A stretch of 64,000 bases of DNA. Source: Hyphomicrobiaceae bacterium (GTDB lineage Bacteria > Pseudomonadota > Alphaproteobacteria > Rhizobiales > Hyphomicrobiaceae). The stretch is from contig JACKJH010000001.1 of the NCBI GenBank assembly GCA_020638055.1, forward strand, positions 1,054,001 through 1,118,000. The letters are read 5' to 3'. The notes beneath the pieces are model-generated. The model saw only the letters and a list, made by a program, of their open reading frames with translations. It did not search any database and was not told the DNA's origin. Both the position numbers and the translations under genes were made by a program. The first letter of the stretch is position 1. Every line of letters begins with the position of its first letter. Below, piece after piece: positions 9,284-17,571 of this stretch.

Positions 9284-9985
9284 ATGAAAAGCGTTCTTCC
9301 TTCGGAGGCATGGACTGGTCTGGCCGATTGCCGCAACTGCACGGTGCGGACTTCGGTGCTGTTTGCGGGGCTTACGGAAAGCGATTTCGGCGAAATACAT
9401 CGACCCATAGATCAATTAACTTGTTCGGCGGGTGCGGAGATATACCGTGCAGGCGATCCAGCTCGTACATTGTTCACGATCAGGTCCGGCCTGGTAAAGC
9501 TCATCCGAGAACTTCCTGATGGCAGTCAACGCATTGTTCGCCTGTTGCGCCACTGCGATGTGATGGGCCTGGAGGCGCTACTCGACCATGATTATGCGCA
9601 TAGTGCCGTTGCCCTGCAGACGACAGAGCTATGCCGCATCCCCGTAGAAGCCGTCGAGCGTTTATCCAAACGCAATGCGACACTTTATAAAGAGTTGATG
9701 TCGCGCTGGAATCGTGCGTTGGGGGATGCCGACCGTTTTATATCTGAATTTTCTACTGGCACTGCGCGCGGCAGAGTCGCCCGGCTGTTGCTCTGGCTGG
9801 CGGAGTTTCATGATGGGAATACCTGCCAACTGTTCAGCCGTGAAGACCTTGGCTCAATTCTGGGACTGACAACCGAAACGGCGAGCCGGACAATGGCAGA
9901 GATGAAGCGTCAAGGCCTTATTTCAGAGCCGAGGTCCAACCGGTTCGTGCTGGATGTACAAAGTTTAACGCGACTTGCTTCGTAG
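9284..9985 (+). CDS. Crp/Fnr-family transcriptional regulator of the cyd cluster
   Basis: Start taken at ATG 9284 (MKSVLPSEAW...); a TTG at 9236 would add 16 residues. A cyclic-nucleotide-like beta barrel is followed by a winged helix with recognition segment LTTETASRTMAEM, which has the E-xx-SR signature that reads TTG-type half-sites in Fnr. Cysteines occur at C16 and C19 (CRNC), C47 and in TTELCRIP, the last aligning with Fnr Cys122. The third N-terminal Cys of classical Fnr (C29) is not at its usual place, so an oxygen-labile [4Fe-4S] cluster is possible but not assured. The location just after cydC suggests it controls cytochrome bd; the palindrome at 2605-2620 is a candidate target. Confidence 0.88.
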   Translation: MKSVLPSEAWTGLADCRNCTVRTSVLFAGLTESDFGEIHRPIDQLTCSAGAEIYRAGDPARTLFTIRSGLVKLIRELPDGSQRIVRLLRHCDVMGLEALLDHDYAHSAVALQTTELCRIPVEAVERLSKRNATLYKELMSRWNRALGDADRFISEFSTGTARGRVARLLLWLAEFHDGNTCQLFSREDLGSILGLTTETASRTMAEMKRQGLISEPRSNRFVLDVQSLTRLAS

Positions 9986-10097
9986 ATTTCTGTCGCAACC
10001 GGCTGAGTTCGGCATAGTGCTTTCCTGTTGCGCTTTGACGATAGACCTATGGGTGAGTTGAAATAGGTGCGGCTGCGTGCGCGTTGCCTGGTCATCC

Positions 10098-10130
10098 TAG
10101 AGCGCATTCCGATCCGATGGAATAGGAATG
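10098..10130. repeat. RIME-like type A left-palindrome fragment
   Basis: TAGAGCGCATTCCGATCC and the following GATGGAATAGG match the left hairpin of type A repeats, with the 3' arm decayed. It lies just upstream of the amidotransferase gene and argues against starting that gene at the longer frame (10067). Confidence 0.65.
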
Positions 10131-10168
10131 AATATTTTGTTGGTTCCAGCATTGAAGCGAATATAGAT

Positions 10169-10903
10169 GTGCACGCGGTGAATATTGTCGTCTTTCAGCA
10201 TCTCGATGTCGAACACCTAGGTGTGTTGCGCGATTTCATGCGCGAGGACGGTATCAGCTTGACCGCTGTTGAACTTGACCGGGGTGATGCAATTCCAGAC
10301 CTCGACGGGTTTGATGCCATGATTGTCATGGGCGGCCCCCAGGATGTCTGGGAAGAGGATCGCTATGAATGGCTCAGGCTTGAGAAGAAGGCGATTGCGC
10401 ATTTCGTTCAGCATTTGAAGCGGCCATACCTGGGCATATGCCTGGGACATCAATTGCTGGCTGACGCACTTGGCGGCGAGGTGCGGCTCTCTGAGCAGCC
10501 CGAAGTCGGCGTAATGAATGTCATGAAGACTGCTTCGGGTGCGGCCGACACGCTGTTTGGATCGCTTGCTGATCCGATACGGGCGCTGCAGTGGCATGGT
10601 GCTGAGGTTGTCACTCCGCCCGATGGCGCGGAAGTGCTTGCATATTCCCCTGCCTGCGCAATTCAGGCCTTCCGGTACGGCGAATTTGCCTACGGTTTGC
10701 AATTTCACGTCGAGGCGACGCGCGATACGGTGTCGGACTGGGCGGCCATTCCGGCCTACACGCGGGCATTGGAACGAGCATTGGGTGAGGGCGCAGTTGG
10801 ACGTCTCGAAAGCGAAGTCTTAGATTGCCTGCCCATATTCAATGCGACCGCGCGCCAAGTCTACAATGGGTTCAAGTCAAAGTTCCGGGCCGCTACTGCC
10901 TGA
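10169..10903 (+). CDS. Type 1 (class I) glutamine amidotransferase-like protein
   Basis: A GATase-1 fold with a complete catalytic triad: nucleophile Cys in PYLGICLGHQLLADALGG, and His-Glu in YGLQFHVEATRD. The oxyanion segment MGGPQDVWEED is also present. Such stand-alone proteins hydrolyse glutamine or gamma-glutamyl compounds; the substrate is not identifiable, and it is not GuaA or CarA, since no synthetase domain or partner is adjacent. GTG 10169 (or GTG 10178) is preferred because the longer frame to 10067 crosses a repeat fragment. The C-terminal 60 residues after the triad are helical and typical of this subfamily. Confidence 0.85.
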   Translation: MHAVNIVVFQHLDVEHLGVLRDFMREDGISLTAVELDRGDAIPDLDGFDAMIVMGGPQDVWEEDRYEWLRLEKKAIAHFVQHLKRPYLGICLGHQLLADALGGEVRLSEQPEVGVMNVMKTASGAADTLFGSLADPIRALQWHGAEVVTPPDGAEVLAYSPACAIQAFRYGEFAYGLQFHVEATRDTVSDWAAIPAYTRALERALGEGAVGRLESEVLDCLPIFNATARQVYNGFKSKFRAATA

Positions 10904-11032
10904 CACAGGTTCGCAAACTGTATCAATGAGGCATCCAGGCGTGGTCCTCGATGGCATGCGACAGGTATCTGCCAGCCTGGCTCGATGCAGTTTATGCAAA
11001 GAACAGCAATACATTCAGGTCAATCGTGCTCT

Positions 11033-11138
11033 TAGAGCGCGTTCACTTTTCATGGAATCGCGAACGCGCTCTATTTTCTTTTATTTTGAGCATGTTCTTC
11101 ACGCCGAACCGCGTACACTTCGGCTGAACATGCTCTTA
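11033..11138. repeat. RIME-like two-palindrome repeat, type B
   Basis: Full-length copy, virtually identical to 1061-1165 and 45380-45484: left hairpin AGAGCGCGTTC...GAACGCGCTCT, T-rich linker, right hairpin GAGCATGTTC...GAACATGCTC. It lies between the convergent amidotransferase and DedA genes. Confidence 0.88.
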
Positions 11139-11163
11139 GGGCGCGGTCCCATGCATTCGGGGC

Positions 11164-11787
11164 TCAGTTTGCGAAGTGTTCTCGAAGCCTGCGGATGACC
11201 ATCACTGCGGCGAGAGCGAAGATGATGGCGGATGCGACGATGACAAATTTGTAGGCTGCGGATTCGTGCCAGGCCTTTATCAGCTTCGGGACCACAGGCT
11301 CCAGGACGCGCACTACGACAACCCACATTGTGACCCACCCTAGAGCACCGGCGGTGTTGGCTGCCAGGAAGCGAGGCCAGGACATGCCGATAGACCCTGC
11401 ACCGATCCCTCCGATTTGACGCAGAACGGGGAAGAAGCGCGCGACAATAATCAAACCCGGCCCCCATTTGCGAAGCATGGATTCTGTATGGTCGAGGTGT
11501 TCGCTTGTAATTCCAAACTTGCTGGCGACACGAGCAATTGCCGTACGTCCAGCATAGCGGCCCACTGCGTAGCCAATATTGTCACCGATGATGGCGCCCA
11601 AAACTGCGGCGGCAAAGACGTGTAGCAGGTTGAGGTTGCCTGTCATGGTCAAGGCAATTGCGGCAATCAACGCGCTTTCGCCGGGTGTGGGTAGTCCAGC
11701 GGCTTCCAGCGTGATGGTTACGAAAAGCGCGAACGCGCCATAGGTGTGCAGATAGCCTGCAAAGTTTTGAGCTAAATCGGTGAGCAT
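11164..11787 (-). CDS. DedA-family membrane protein
   Basis: A 207-residue DedA/VTT-domain protein (start MLTDLAQNFAGY at 11787, with GGAG upstream; ten more residues are possible to 11817). The motifs LEAAGLPTPGESALIAAIAL, GDNIGYAVGRYAG and RFFPVLRQIGGIGAGSIGMSWPRFLAAN match the family, including the re-entrant helix and conserved arginine of the F-x-R-x-x-P-x-x-R type. DedA proteins are inner-membrane transporters or scramblases; members have been linked to recycling of undecaprenyl phosphate or phosphatidylethanolamine. Which lipid this one handles cannot be told. It is a single gene converging on the amidotransferase. Confidence 0.9.
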   Translation of the reverse strand: MLTDLAQNFAGYLHTYGAFALFVTITLEAAGLPTPGESALIAAIALTMTGNLNLLHVFAAAVLGAIIGDNIGYAVGRYAGRTAIARVASKFGITSEHLDHTESMLRKWGPGLIIVARFFPVLRQIGGIGAGSIGMSWPRFLAANTAGALGWVTMWVVVVRVLEPVVPKLIKAWHESAAYKFVIVASAIIFALAAVMVIRRLREHFAN

Positions 11788-12006
11788 TCGGTGGTTCGAT
11801 CTCCGCGGTGGTGCCATTCAAAGTGCTCAAGCAACCTTGTGCGTACCTGTTTGTATGTATCGCCGCTGTCGAGAAGAAAAAGAAGCGAGATCTTCATGCC
11901 GCCTCAGCAATGAGTGTTTGCAAATTTAAAGCGTCCTAATCCCCGCCTCAGGCGCGCCGACTATTCTAACGCAGGTTGACCCGCGGCGGTGACTTAAGGA
12001 CCTGCG

Positions 12007-12351
12007 ATGACGTTTTATAAAGTTAATTTTGCGCTCGCGACGAACGAGGACCTGCGCCAGATGTTCGTTCTGAGCGACTCCAGTGGCCAAGCGCTCAACC
12101 TTGCGAATGCCAGTTTGCGCATGTCGCTGGAACCGAGCACCGGTTCTGAAGATGTGCTTGTTCTTTCGAGCAATACCACCGGCATCACTATTGTCGAAGC
12201 GGAGGCAGGCGCGTTTGAGCTTGCGGCGCCGGCATCGACAATCGGCACGCTGGCGCCGGGTGTTTATTACCATGACCTGTTGCTTAGCCTCGATGGCCGC
12301 GAGCTGCGGATCTGGGAAGGAACTCTCCATCTTGAAAAAGGTATTTCGTGA
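12007..12351 (+). CDS. Small Ig-like/phage-type protein heading the fibre cassette
   Basis: A 114-residue protein with no signal peptide, predicted all-beta: FYKVNFALATNEDLRQMFVLSDSSGQALNLANASLRMSL, then a strand-rich second half ending LRIWEGTLHLEKG. The opening pattern (a ligand-free fold followed by D-x-x-G-x-x-L-N-L) resembles the short Ig-like proteins, including the BppU-type baseplate N-domain, that sit before tail-fibre genes in many phages; this is pattern recognition, not a proven homology. AAGGA lies 7 bp before ATG 12007. Its stop overlaps the next ATG (ATGATGA region at 12348), so production is coupled to the fibre gene. Confidence 0.7.
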   Translation: MTFYKVNFALATNEDLRQMFVLSDSSGQALNLANASLRMSLEPSTGSEDVLVLSSNTTGITIVEAEAGAFELAAPASTIGTLAPGVYYHDLLLSLDGRELRIWEGTLHLEKGIS

Positions 12352-14729
12352 TGATCGTCAACGTCGTAAAATTGCCCGGCGTCGATGTTTCGGCCGAGCA
12401 GATCACGCTTCAGGTGCAAGGGCCGCAGGGTCCTGAGGGCCCTCAAGGCGAGCTTGGACCGGAAGGGCCGATGGGGCCAGAAGGCCCCCAGGGACCAACG
12501 GGACCGGCTGGAGCAGGCGAGAGTAACACCAGCTCGAATGAGGGTGGCGGCGTTGGTTTGGCGATGGCCAAATCGGGCATCAATCTGCCCTTCCGCTCGC
12601 TGGTGGCCGGCACCAATATCGCCATCACCCAAGGGGCTGATGTCGTCACTATTGCGGCGACTGGCGGGGCGGGTGGTGAGGCCAACACAGCATCCAACGT
12701 CAACGTTGGCGGGGTGGGTGTATTCAAGCAGAAGACCGGCGTTGACTTTGAGTTCAGGGGTATCAACGCGGCTTCCAGCAAGGTTACGGTAGCGCTTGAT
12801 GGCGTCAATAACGTCGTCAACCTGGACGTTTCAGAAGCGGCGTTGACACTCTCCAACCTCGGTGGGTCTGTGGACCTTGGCAGTGCCAAGGCATCAGGTA
12901 CATTGGCGGCAGCGCGGTTTGACGACACCTCGCATGGCGACCGTGCTGGCGGCACCCTTCATGCGGCAGCAACGACGGGCGCAGCGGGTTTCATGTCCGC
13001 AACCGACAAGACGAAGCTCGATGGCGTTGCCGCTGGAGCGAATGCCTATGTGCATCCCGATCATTCCGGTGACGTAACCAGCGTTGCAGATGGTGCGACG
13101 ACGATTGCCGCAGGGGTCGTTACCAATACCAAGCTGGCCGATGTTGCCACGAGCACGTTGAAGGGGCGGGCGACGGCAGGCAGCGGAGCACCTGAAGACC
13201 TGACAGGCACAGAGGCAACGGCTCTGCTCGACACGTTCACGTCGGGAGCAAAGGGTTTGGCACCTGCATCTGGTGGTGGCTCCATAAACTTCCTGCGTGC
13301 GGATGGAACATGGTCTGCTCCGCCCGGCGCTGGTGGTGGCGAAGCAAACACCACTTCGAACGATGGTGCTGGTGCGGGATTGGCCAAGGCCAAAGTCGGC
13401 ACGGACCTTCCATTCAAATCGCTTGTGGCGGGAACAAACATCACTATCACGCCCGGCACGGACGAGATTACTATCGCTGCGTCTGGTGGCGCGTCTGGCG
13501 AGGCGAATACGGCGAGCAATGTCAATGTCGCCGGTGTTGGTGTGTTCAAGCAGAAGACCAGTGAAGACCTTGAGTTCCGTGGCATCAACGCCGCGTCTTC
13601 CAAGGTCACGGTTGCGTTGGATGCACTCAACAACGAGATCGACATTGATGTCTCGGAAGCGAACCTGACGCTTGCCAACCTCGGCGGATCAATTGACCTG
13701 AGCACAGCAAAGGCGTCTGGCACGCTGGCAGCGGCACGCTTCAATGACACGTCTCACGGCAACAGGTCTGGGGGTACACTGCACGCCGCTGCTACGACAA
13801 GTGTAAACGGCTTTATGTCGGCCGCTGACAAGACGAAGCTGAACGGGGTTGCTTCGGGCGCGAATGCCTACGTGCATCCAAACCACAGTGGCGACGTGAC
13901 CAGTGTGGCTGATGGTGCCACGACGATTGCTGCCAATGCCGTGTCGAATACGAAGTTGGCCGACATGGCAACGGCGCGGATAAAAGGGCGAGTGACAGCC
14001 GCAACAGGTGATCCAGAGGATTTGACTGCGGCGCAAGTGCGCACGCTTATTAATGTCGCAGATGGTGCTAATGCTTATGTGCACCCTAACCACAGCGGTG
14101 ATGTGACAAGCGTTGCGGACGGTGCAACGACAATTGCCAATGATGTGGTAACGAATGCCAAGCTTGCGAACATGGCAACAGCCACGATCAAGGGGCGTAC
14201 AACGGCTGGAACCGGCGACCCTGAAGACCTGACGGCAACACAGGCGACGGCGCTTCTCAACACAGTGACGTCGGGGGCCAAGGGATTGGCTCCTGCGTCG
14301 GGTGGAGGCACGACGAATTTCCTGCGCGCAGATGGAACCTGGGCCGCGCCTGTACCTTCAACCAACCAGGCAACAGCATCGCTTCAGTTCGTCATAGACG
14401 GTGGTGGATCGGCTATCACGACGGGCATCAAGGGTTTCATTGAGGTTCCATTCGCATGCACCATAAATCAGGTAACGATGCTTGCCGACCAGACGGGATC
14501 GGCTGTCGTGGACATCTGGAAGGACACTTACGCCAACTATCCGCCTACCGACGCCGACAGCATCACGGCGTCAGCGGTGCCGACGATTTCGAGCGCGACG
14601 AAATCACAGAATGCCACGCTGACGGGGTGGACCACAGCCATTGCTGCCGGTGACATCCTTGGGTTCAACGTCGATAGCGCCGCCACGATAACGCGACTGA
14701 CTGTGTCGCTTAAGGTGACGAAGACATGA
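12348..14729 (+). CDS. Collagen-like phage-tail-fibre-type repeat protein
   Basis: 793 residues. Residues about 25-55 are an uninterrupted Gly-X-Y collagen stretch (GPQGPEGPQGELGPEGP...). Then come two long modules (about 56-328 and 329-600, period about 273 residues) sharing GLAKAKxGxxLPFxSLVAGTNI, NVNVxGVGVFKQKT, TLxNLGGSxDL, GFMSAxDKTKL and NAYVHPxHSGDVTSVADGATTI, and a third partial copy of the last block. FLRADGTW occurs at each module end. GFMSxxDKTKL and FLRxDGTW are classic phage tail-fibre repeats. The C-terminal domain (about 672-793) is a distinct beta domain. There is no signal peptide or transmembrane segment, so ordinary secretion is not shown. The gene overlaps both neighbours by ATGA-type junctions. 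Confidence 0.88.
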   Translation: MMIVNVVKLPGVDVSAEQITLQVQGPQGPEGPQGELGPEGPMGPEGPQGPTGPAGAGESNTSSNEGGGVGLAMAKSGINLPFRSLVAGTNIAITQGADVVTIAATGGAGGEANTASNVNVGGVGVFKQKTGVDFEFRGINAASSKVTVALDGVNNVVNLDVSEAALTLSNLGGSVDLGSAKASGTLAAARFDDTSHGDRAGGTLHAAATTGAAGFMSATDKTKLDGVAAGANAYVHPDHSGDVTSVADGATTIAAGVVTNTKLADVATSTLKGRATAGSGAPEDLTGTEATALLDTFTSGAKGLAPASGGGSINFLRADGTWSAPPGAGGGEANTTSNDGAGAGLAKAKVGTDLPFKSLVAGTNITITPGTDEITIAASGGASGEANTASNVNVAGVGVFKQKTSEDLEFRGINAASSKVTVALDALNNEIDIDVSEANLTLANLGGSIDLSTAKASGTLAAARFNDTSHGNRSGGTLHAAATTSVNGFMSAADKTKLNGVASGANAYVHPNHSGDVTSVADGATTIAANAVSNTKLADMATARIKGRVTAATGDPEDLTAAQVRTLINVADGANAYVHPNHSGDVTSVADGATTIANDVVTNAKLANMATATIKGRTTAGTGDPEDLTATQATALLNTVTSGAKGLAPASGGGTTNFLRADGTWAAPVPSTNQATASLQFVIDGGGSAITTGIKGFIEVPFACTINQVTMLADQTGSAVVDIWKDTYANYPPTDADSITASAVPTISSATKSQNATLTGWTTAIAAGDILGFNVDSAATITRLTVSLKVTKT

Positions 14730-15283
14730 TCTATCTGGTTTCCGGCTACAGGCGCTCTGGCGCGTCCATGATGATGCAGGCGTTGGCTTCTGGCGGCATG
14801 CCGGTGTCACGCTCGTTGCGGCAGGACGACCGTATGAACATCACGTTCGGTGACAATGGGTATTGTCCCAACGATGCGTACTATGAGTTGAACCTTGAAG
14901 ATTATCTCGACCGCAACACCTTTGCGGCGCGCTTCGATGGGACGCTGGTCAAGTGTTTGTCTGGGGGACTGCTGCGTCTTCCCAACTGGCAGTATCGTAT
15001 CATCTTCATGCGCCGACCGGTAGAAGAAATCCGCAAGTCGTGTCTGGCAGCCTTTGGTGAGCGGGACAGGTTTGCGGAGCGATTGGATTTCAACGACAGG
15101 ATGGGTGAAGTTATCGACGTGGCGCGGGATCGGCGTTCGGTAGTATCACTGGACGAGGTTCACTATCACGACATGCTGGCGGACCCGGAGGGCGTGCTGC
15201 GTGCGCTTGATTGGCCGGTTGATCCGATGAGGGCTGCAACGGTGCCTGATCGCGCCAAATATCGCATGAGGATGGCGGCATGA
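14726..15283 (+). CDS. Sulfotransferase-like P-loop protein in the fibre cassette
   Basis: A 185-residue protein opening MIYLVSGYRRSGASMMMQAL, which fits the sulfotransferase 5'-phosphosulfate loop (strand, P-loop, helix). IIFMRRPVEEIRKSCLAAF fits the 3'-phosphate-binding strand-helix (Arg and Ser about eight residues apart). It is shorter than most PAPS sulfotransferases, so it could be a minimal or degenerate member, or another P-loop transferase. The start ATG 14726 overlaps the fibre gene stop, and its own stop overlaps the next ATG. The coupling implies that it acts on, or with, the fibre products, for instance by modifying the fibre or a surface glycan; that role is inference. Confidence 0.72.
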   Translation: MIYLVSGYRRSGASMMMQALASGGMPVSRSLRQDDRMNITFGDNGYCPNDAYYELNLEDYLDRNTFAARFDGTLVKCLSGGLLRLPNWQYRIIFMRRPVEEIRKSCLAAFGERDRFAERLDFNDRMGEVIDVARDRRSVVSLDEVHYHDMLADPEGVLRALDWPVDPMRAATVPDRAKYRMRMAA

Positions 15284-16470
15284 AAGAGATAACAAATCTC
15301 CGCAAGCGTTTCTCGAAGACGCTCGATATTGGTGGCGGCAAGCGGCGCGTTGAGCTGTCTGGCAGGCCACGGCACTATCGCGATCCGTCAGACGGGTCAT
15401 GGAAGGACATCGACACCACACCACAAGAGACTGGCGGTGGCCAGTTCAAGCCGGTAGCGGTGCAGCAACTATTAAATATCGGTCCCGGTCCCGCCTATCG
15501 CTACCACACGAAGGGTGGGAGGCCACTTATTGTTGCGCTACTTGGCGGACGCGATGTTGTTCCGGTGATTGAAGACAAAAGCGTTGTCTTCCACGATATT
15601 TTTCCAGATACCGACTACGTCATGATACCTCTTGAAGAGGGGTGCGCAACGTTTCTGCGGTTGAAAAGCGCGGCAGCACCACGGGAATGGCAGTGGCTAA
15701 CCACAGGGGCAACGGATCTGTTGCAGCCAATTGTTGGTCGCGATGCATCCGGGCGTGACACGGAGCTGCAAAAAGAGCTGCGTGGCTCGAAACTTTCGGT
15801 TGTGTGGTCAGGGCGTGTTGCTCACCGTAATGATTTACGAGATGGAACTGGATATGCGGACGATGCAGTTTATCCGGTACTTATCGACCCGACTGTAAAC
15901 GAGGCTATTGTTGCCAGCGCCGATGACAGGTTGGAGTCAATGGCAATGGGCGGGTTGTATACCGATAGCACATTCCTATCCGCTGGCGTCTATAATAACG
16001 CTGTCAATCATGTTGGCTGGCGTTTCCAGGTCGTGGATGTCCCACAAGGCGCAACGATCAATTCGGCTGAGTTCTCAATTTACCAGCTCGAAAAAGTCGG
16101 TACGCCTGTTGTGACGATGTACGGCTGCGATGAGGATGATTCTGTTGTCTGGTCAGCGAGCGTTAAGCCAACCACTGTTCCAAAAACAACTGCAAGTACT
16201 GTTCTGAATAGTGGATGGGCGAGTGGTGCTGGCCTCAGAACGTTGGATGTTACCGACATCGTGCAGGAGATCGTTGACCGGCCAGGCTGGGCTGCAAACA
16301 ACGATATGTCGCTCGTGATGATGGGGCCAGCAAGTGGATCAGGTCACAATCGTTATGGCATGGCTGACTATTCACACGCCACGCAGCAAGAGGGCCGGTT
16401 GAGCATAGATTACACGGCAGGTGGGGGTGGTGGTGGTTTCGCGTTCTCTCAAGGAGTGGTGTTTGGATGA
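15280..16470 (+). CDS. DNRLRE-type beta-sandwich surface/structural protein
   Basis: 396 residues, no clear signal peptide. The N-terminal 190 residues (RVELSGRPRHYRDPSDGSWKDID...) resemble the stem of large secreted repeat proteins. Residues about 215-380 show the DNRLRE pattern: DDRLESMAMGG, then VGWRFQVVDVPQGATINSAEFSIYQL, then LDVTDIVQEIVDRPGWAANNDMSLVM. DNRLRE domains are carbohydrate-binding-module-like beta sandwiches that occur in adhesins and phage structural proteins. The tail YTAGGGGGGFAFSQGVVFG is glycine-rich, like many phage fibre ends. The ATG overlaps the previous stop. Assignment to a tail, a cell-surface appendage or a domesticated adhesin is open. Confidence 0.72.
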   Translation: MKEITNLRKRFSKTLDIGGGKRRVELSGRPRHYRDPSDGSWKDIDTTPQETGGGQFKPVAVQQLLNIGPGPAYRYHTKGGRPLIVALLGGRDVVPVIEDKSVVFHDIFPDTDYVMIPLEEGCATFLRLKSAAAPREWQWLTTGATDLLQPIVGRDASGRDTELQKELRGSKLSVVWSGRVAHRNDLRDGTGYADDAVYPVLIDPTVNEAIVASADDRLESMAMGGLYTDSTFLSAGVYNNAVNHVGWRFQVVDVPQGATINSAEFSIYQLEKVGTPVVTMYGCDEDDSVVWSASVKPTTVPKTTASTVLNSGWASGAGLRTLDVTDIVQEIVDRPGWAANNDMSLVMMGPASGSGHNRYGMADYSHATQQEGRLSIDYTAGGGGGGFAFSQGVVFG

Positions 16471-16562
16471 GACGGTTGAGCAATCTTTGGAAGACTGATA
16501 CAGTACAGGCTGGTCGGTCAATACCGATACCTTCCATCTGCCCCTTGATTTCCGGTTTTTAA
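16467..16562 (+). CDS. Possible 31-residue coupled ORF ending the fibre cassette
   Basis: ATG 16467 overlaps the TGA of the DNRLRE gene (ATGA), exactly as at the three preceding junctions. It encodes MRRLSNLWKTDTVQAGRSIP followed by 11 residues. It may be the remnant of a fifth cassette gene truncated soon after its start, or a chance frame. It overlaps the 3' end of the opposite-strand DUF6460-like gene by 4 bp. Confidence 0.35.
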   Translation: MRRLSNLWKTDTVQAGRSIPIPSICPLISGF

Positions 16563-16843
16563 GGTTCGCCGTCTTTGCTCCGGTTGCCGGCTATGCCGAA
16601 AATGCGCGCAACGATCCAGATCGGAATAACCACTATCGCACCCAAGAGCAAGTACTGTAACAGCCAGTCGATCGCGCCGAACCCAAGATCATAGATACGC
16701 CTAAGCAAGACCTCTATGTGGTAAAGGAAATTCTGCGGCGTAATGCCAAGCGCGGACAGTACAATTCCGACGACTATGGATGCCAATATCAGGCGTACAA
16801 TCACGCCAAGCGGGTTACCACCGAAAATCGAACGTCTGTCCAT
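16559..16843 (-). CDS. Small membrane protein (DUF6460-like)
   Basis: Start at ATG 16843 (MDRRSIFGGNPLGVIVRLIL) with AAGGA upstream; the longer frame to 16975 adds unconserved residues. About 94 residues, two hydrophobic segments (VIVRLILASIVVGIVLSALG and YLLLGAIVVIPIWIVARIFG) separated by an amphipathic region, YHIEVLLRRIYDLGFGAIDW. The DRRSIFGGNPLGVI start and overall arrangement match the small alphaproteobacterial membrane family annotated DUF6460, as I recall it. Its function is unknown. It converges on the fibre cassette. Confidence 0.7.
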   Translation of the reverse strand: MDRRSIFGGNPLGVIVRLILASIVVGIVLSALGITPQNFLYHIEVLLRRIYDLGFGAIDWLLQYLLLGAIVVIPIWIVARIFGIAGNRSKDGEP

Positions 16844-17038
16844 TAGCGTTTTTCCTTGGGCAACCGCAGGAAGGCGTGAAGCGGGTGCAAACTGTTGCTT
16901 CTCGCCACCCTGCGATACTTGAAGGCTGGTTGGCAAGTGCAACGGTTTCAGTGCTTGCCGACTGATATATCGCATGGCGCTATTGTTCCGACTCTGACGC
17001 TTGGGCCCTATCGGACCCCGACGCGTCAGCCCGGAACC

Positions 17039-17113
17039 CTAGTGGCCTGTCGCGCCAAAATTGAAACATAGCCGCAACCGCATACAATTTTGGCGCGACA
17101 TGAAGGCCACTAG
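17039..17113. repeat. 75-bp long hairpin (first of three in series)
   Basis: Outer arms CTAGTGGCC / GGCCACTAG enclose perfect 15-bp inner arms GTCGCGCCAAAATTG (17049-17063) and their complement (17085-17099), with a 21-base loop. It has the same architecture as the next hairpin and shares its CTAGTG... ends and the TCGCGCC block. Confidence 0.85.
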
Positions 17114-17126
17114 CAAAATCATTGGC

Positions 17127-17205
17127 TTAGTGTGGCGTTTATCGCGCCTTAGTTGATACCCCGCGTGCCGCAACATCGATCAACTAAGGCGCGACGCCAC
17201 ACTAG
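17127..17205. repeat. 79-bp long hairpin (second of three)
   Basis: Outer arms TAGTGTGGCG / CGCCACACTA and perfect 15-bp inner arms CGCGCCTTAGTTGAT (17143-17157) and complement (17179-17193), separated by a short mismatch on each side, with a 21-base loop. It is paralogous to the hairpin at 17039-17113. Confidence 0.85.
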
Positions 17206-17219
17206 CATTCTCATTGTTT

Positions 17220-17283
17220 GTGTTCTGGATTCACGATCGTTTGACGACCTTCGCCCGGGAATCAAACGTTCGATCCAGAACAC
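17220..17283. repeat. 64-bp long hairpin (third of three)
   Basis: Outer arms GTGTTCTGGAT / ATCCAGAACAC (perfect, 11 bp), inner arms CGTTTGA / TCAAACG, loop about 17 bases. Its sequence differs from the first two but it has the same outer-arm / bulge / inner-arm plan. Confidence 0.8.
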
Positions 17284-17319
17284 TATAGGCCGAGCCAAAA
17301 CGTAGCGTAGGAAACGTGA

Positions 17320-17345
17320 GGCCCGTATTGTGGGCCCTTTTTTTT
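17320..17345 (+). terminator. Rho-independent terminator
   Basis: GGCCC-GTATTGT-GGGCC followed by a run of eight or more T. It lies after the three hairpins and about 230 bp before the binding-protein gene. It would end transcription arriving from the left. Confidence 0.75.
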
Positions 17346-17571
17346 ACCGCTGTGCCTTATCACAAGATCGATAGTTTTGCGACAGAGTGTTTAAAAAAGC
17401 CGAGCGAGCCACCAAAGGTTATACAGGGCCTCTGGTGTGCAATTTTCTTTTCGCATTGCTACCAAGGGTTCGGACCCTAATTCAGCTTGAACCCTTGTCG
17501 CTTTGACTTTGTTCTTTGTAAAATGGAATTTGGCGCAATGGCTTTGCCGAAGATCCGAGGATGAACACGAA

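Noticed and set aside
12348..14729. Eukaryote-like secreted collagen or a complete prophage
   Set aside because: The Gly-X-Y part is only about 30 residues and the rest is phage-fibre repeats; no capsid, terminase, portal, lysis or integrase gene is present for a prophage.
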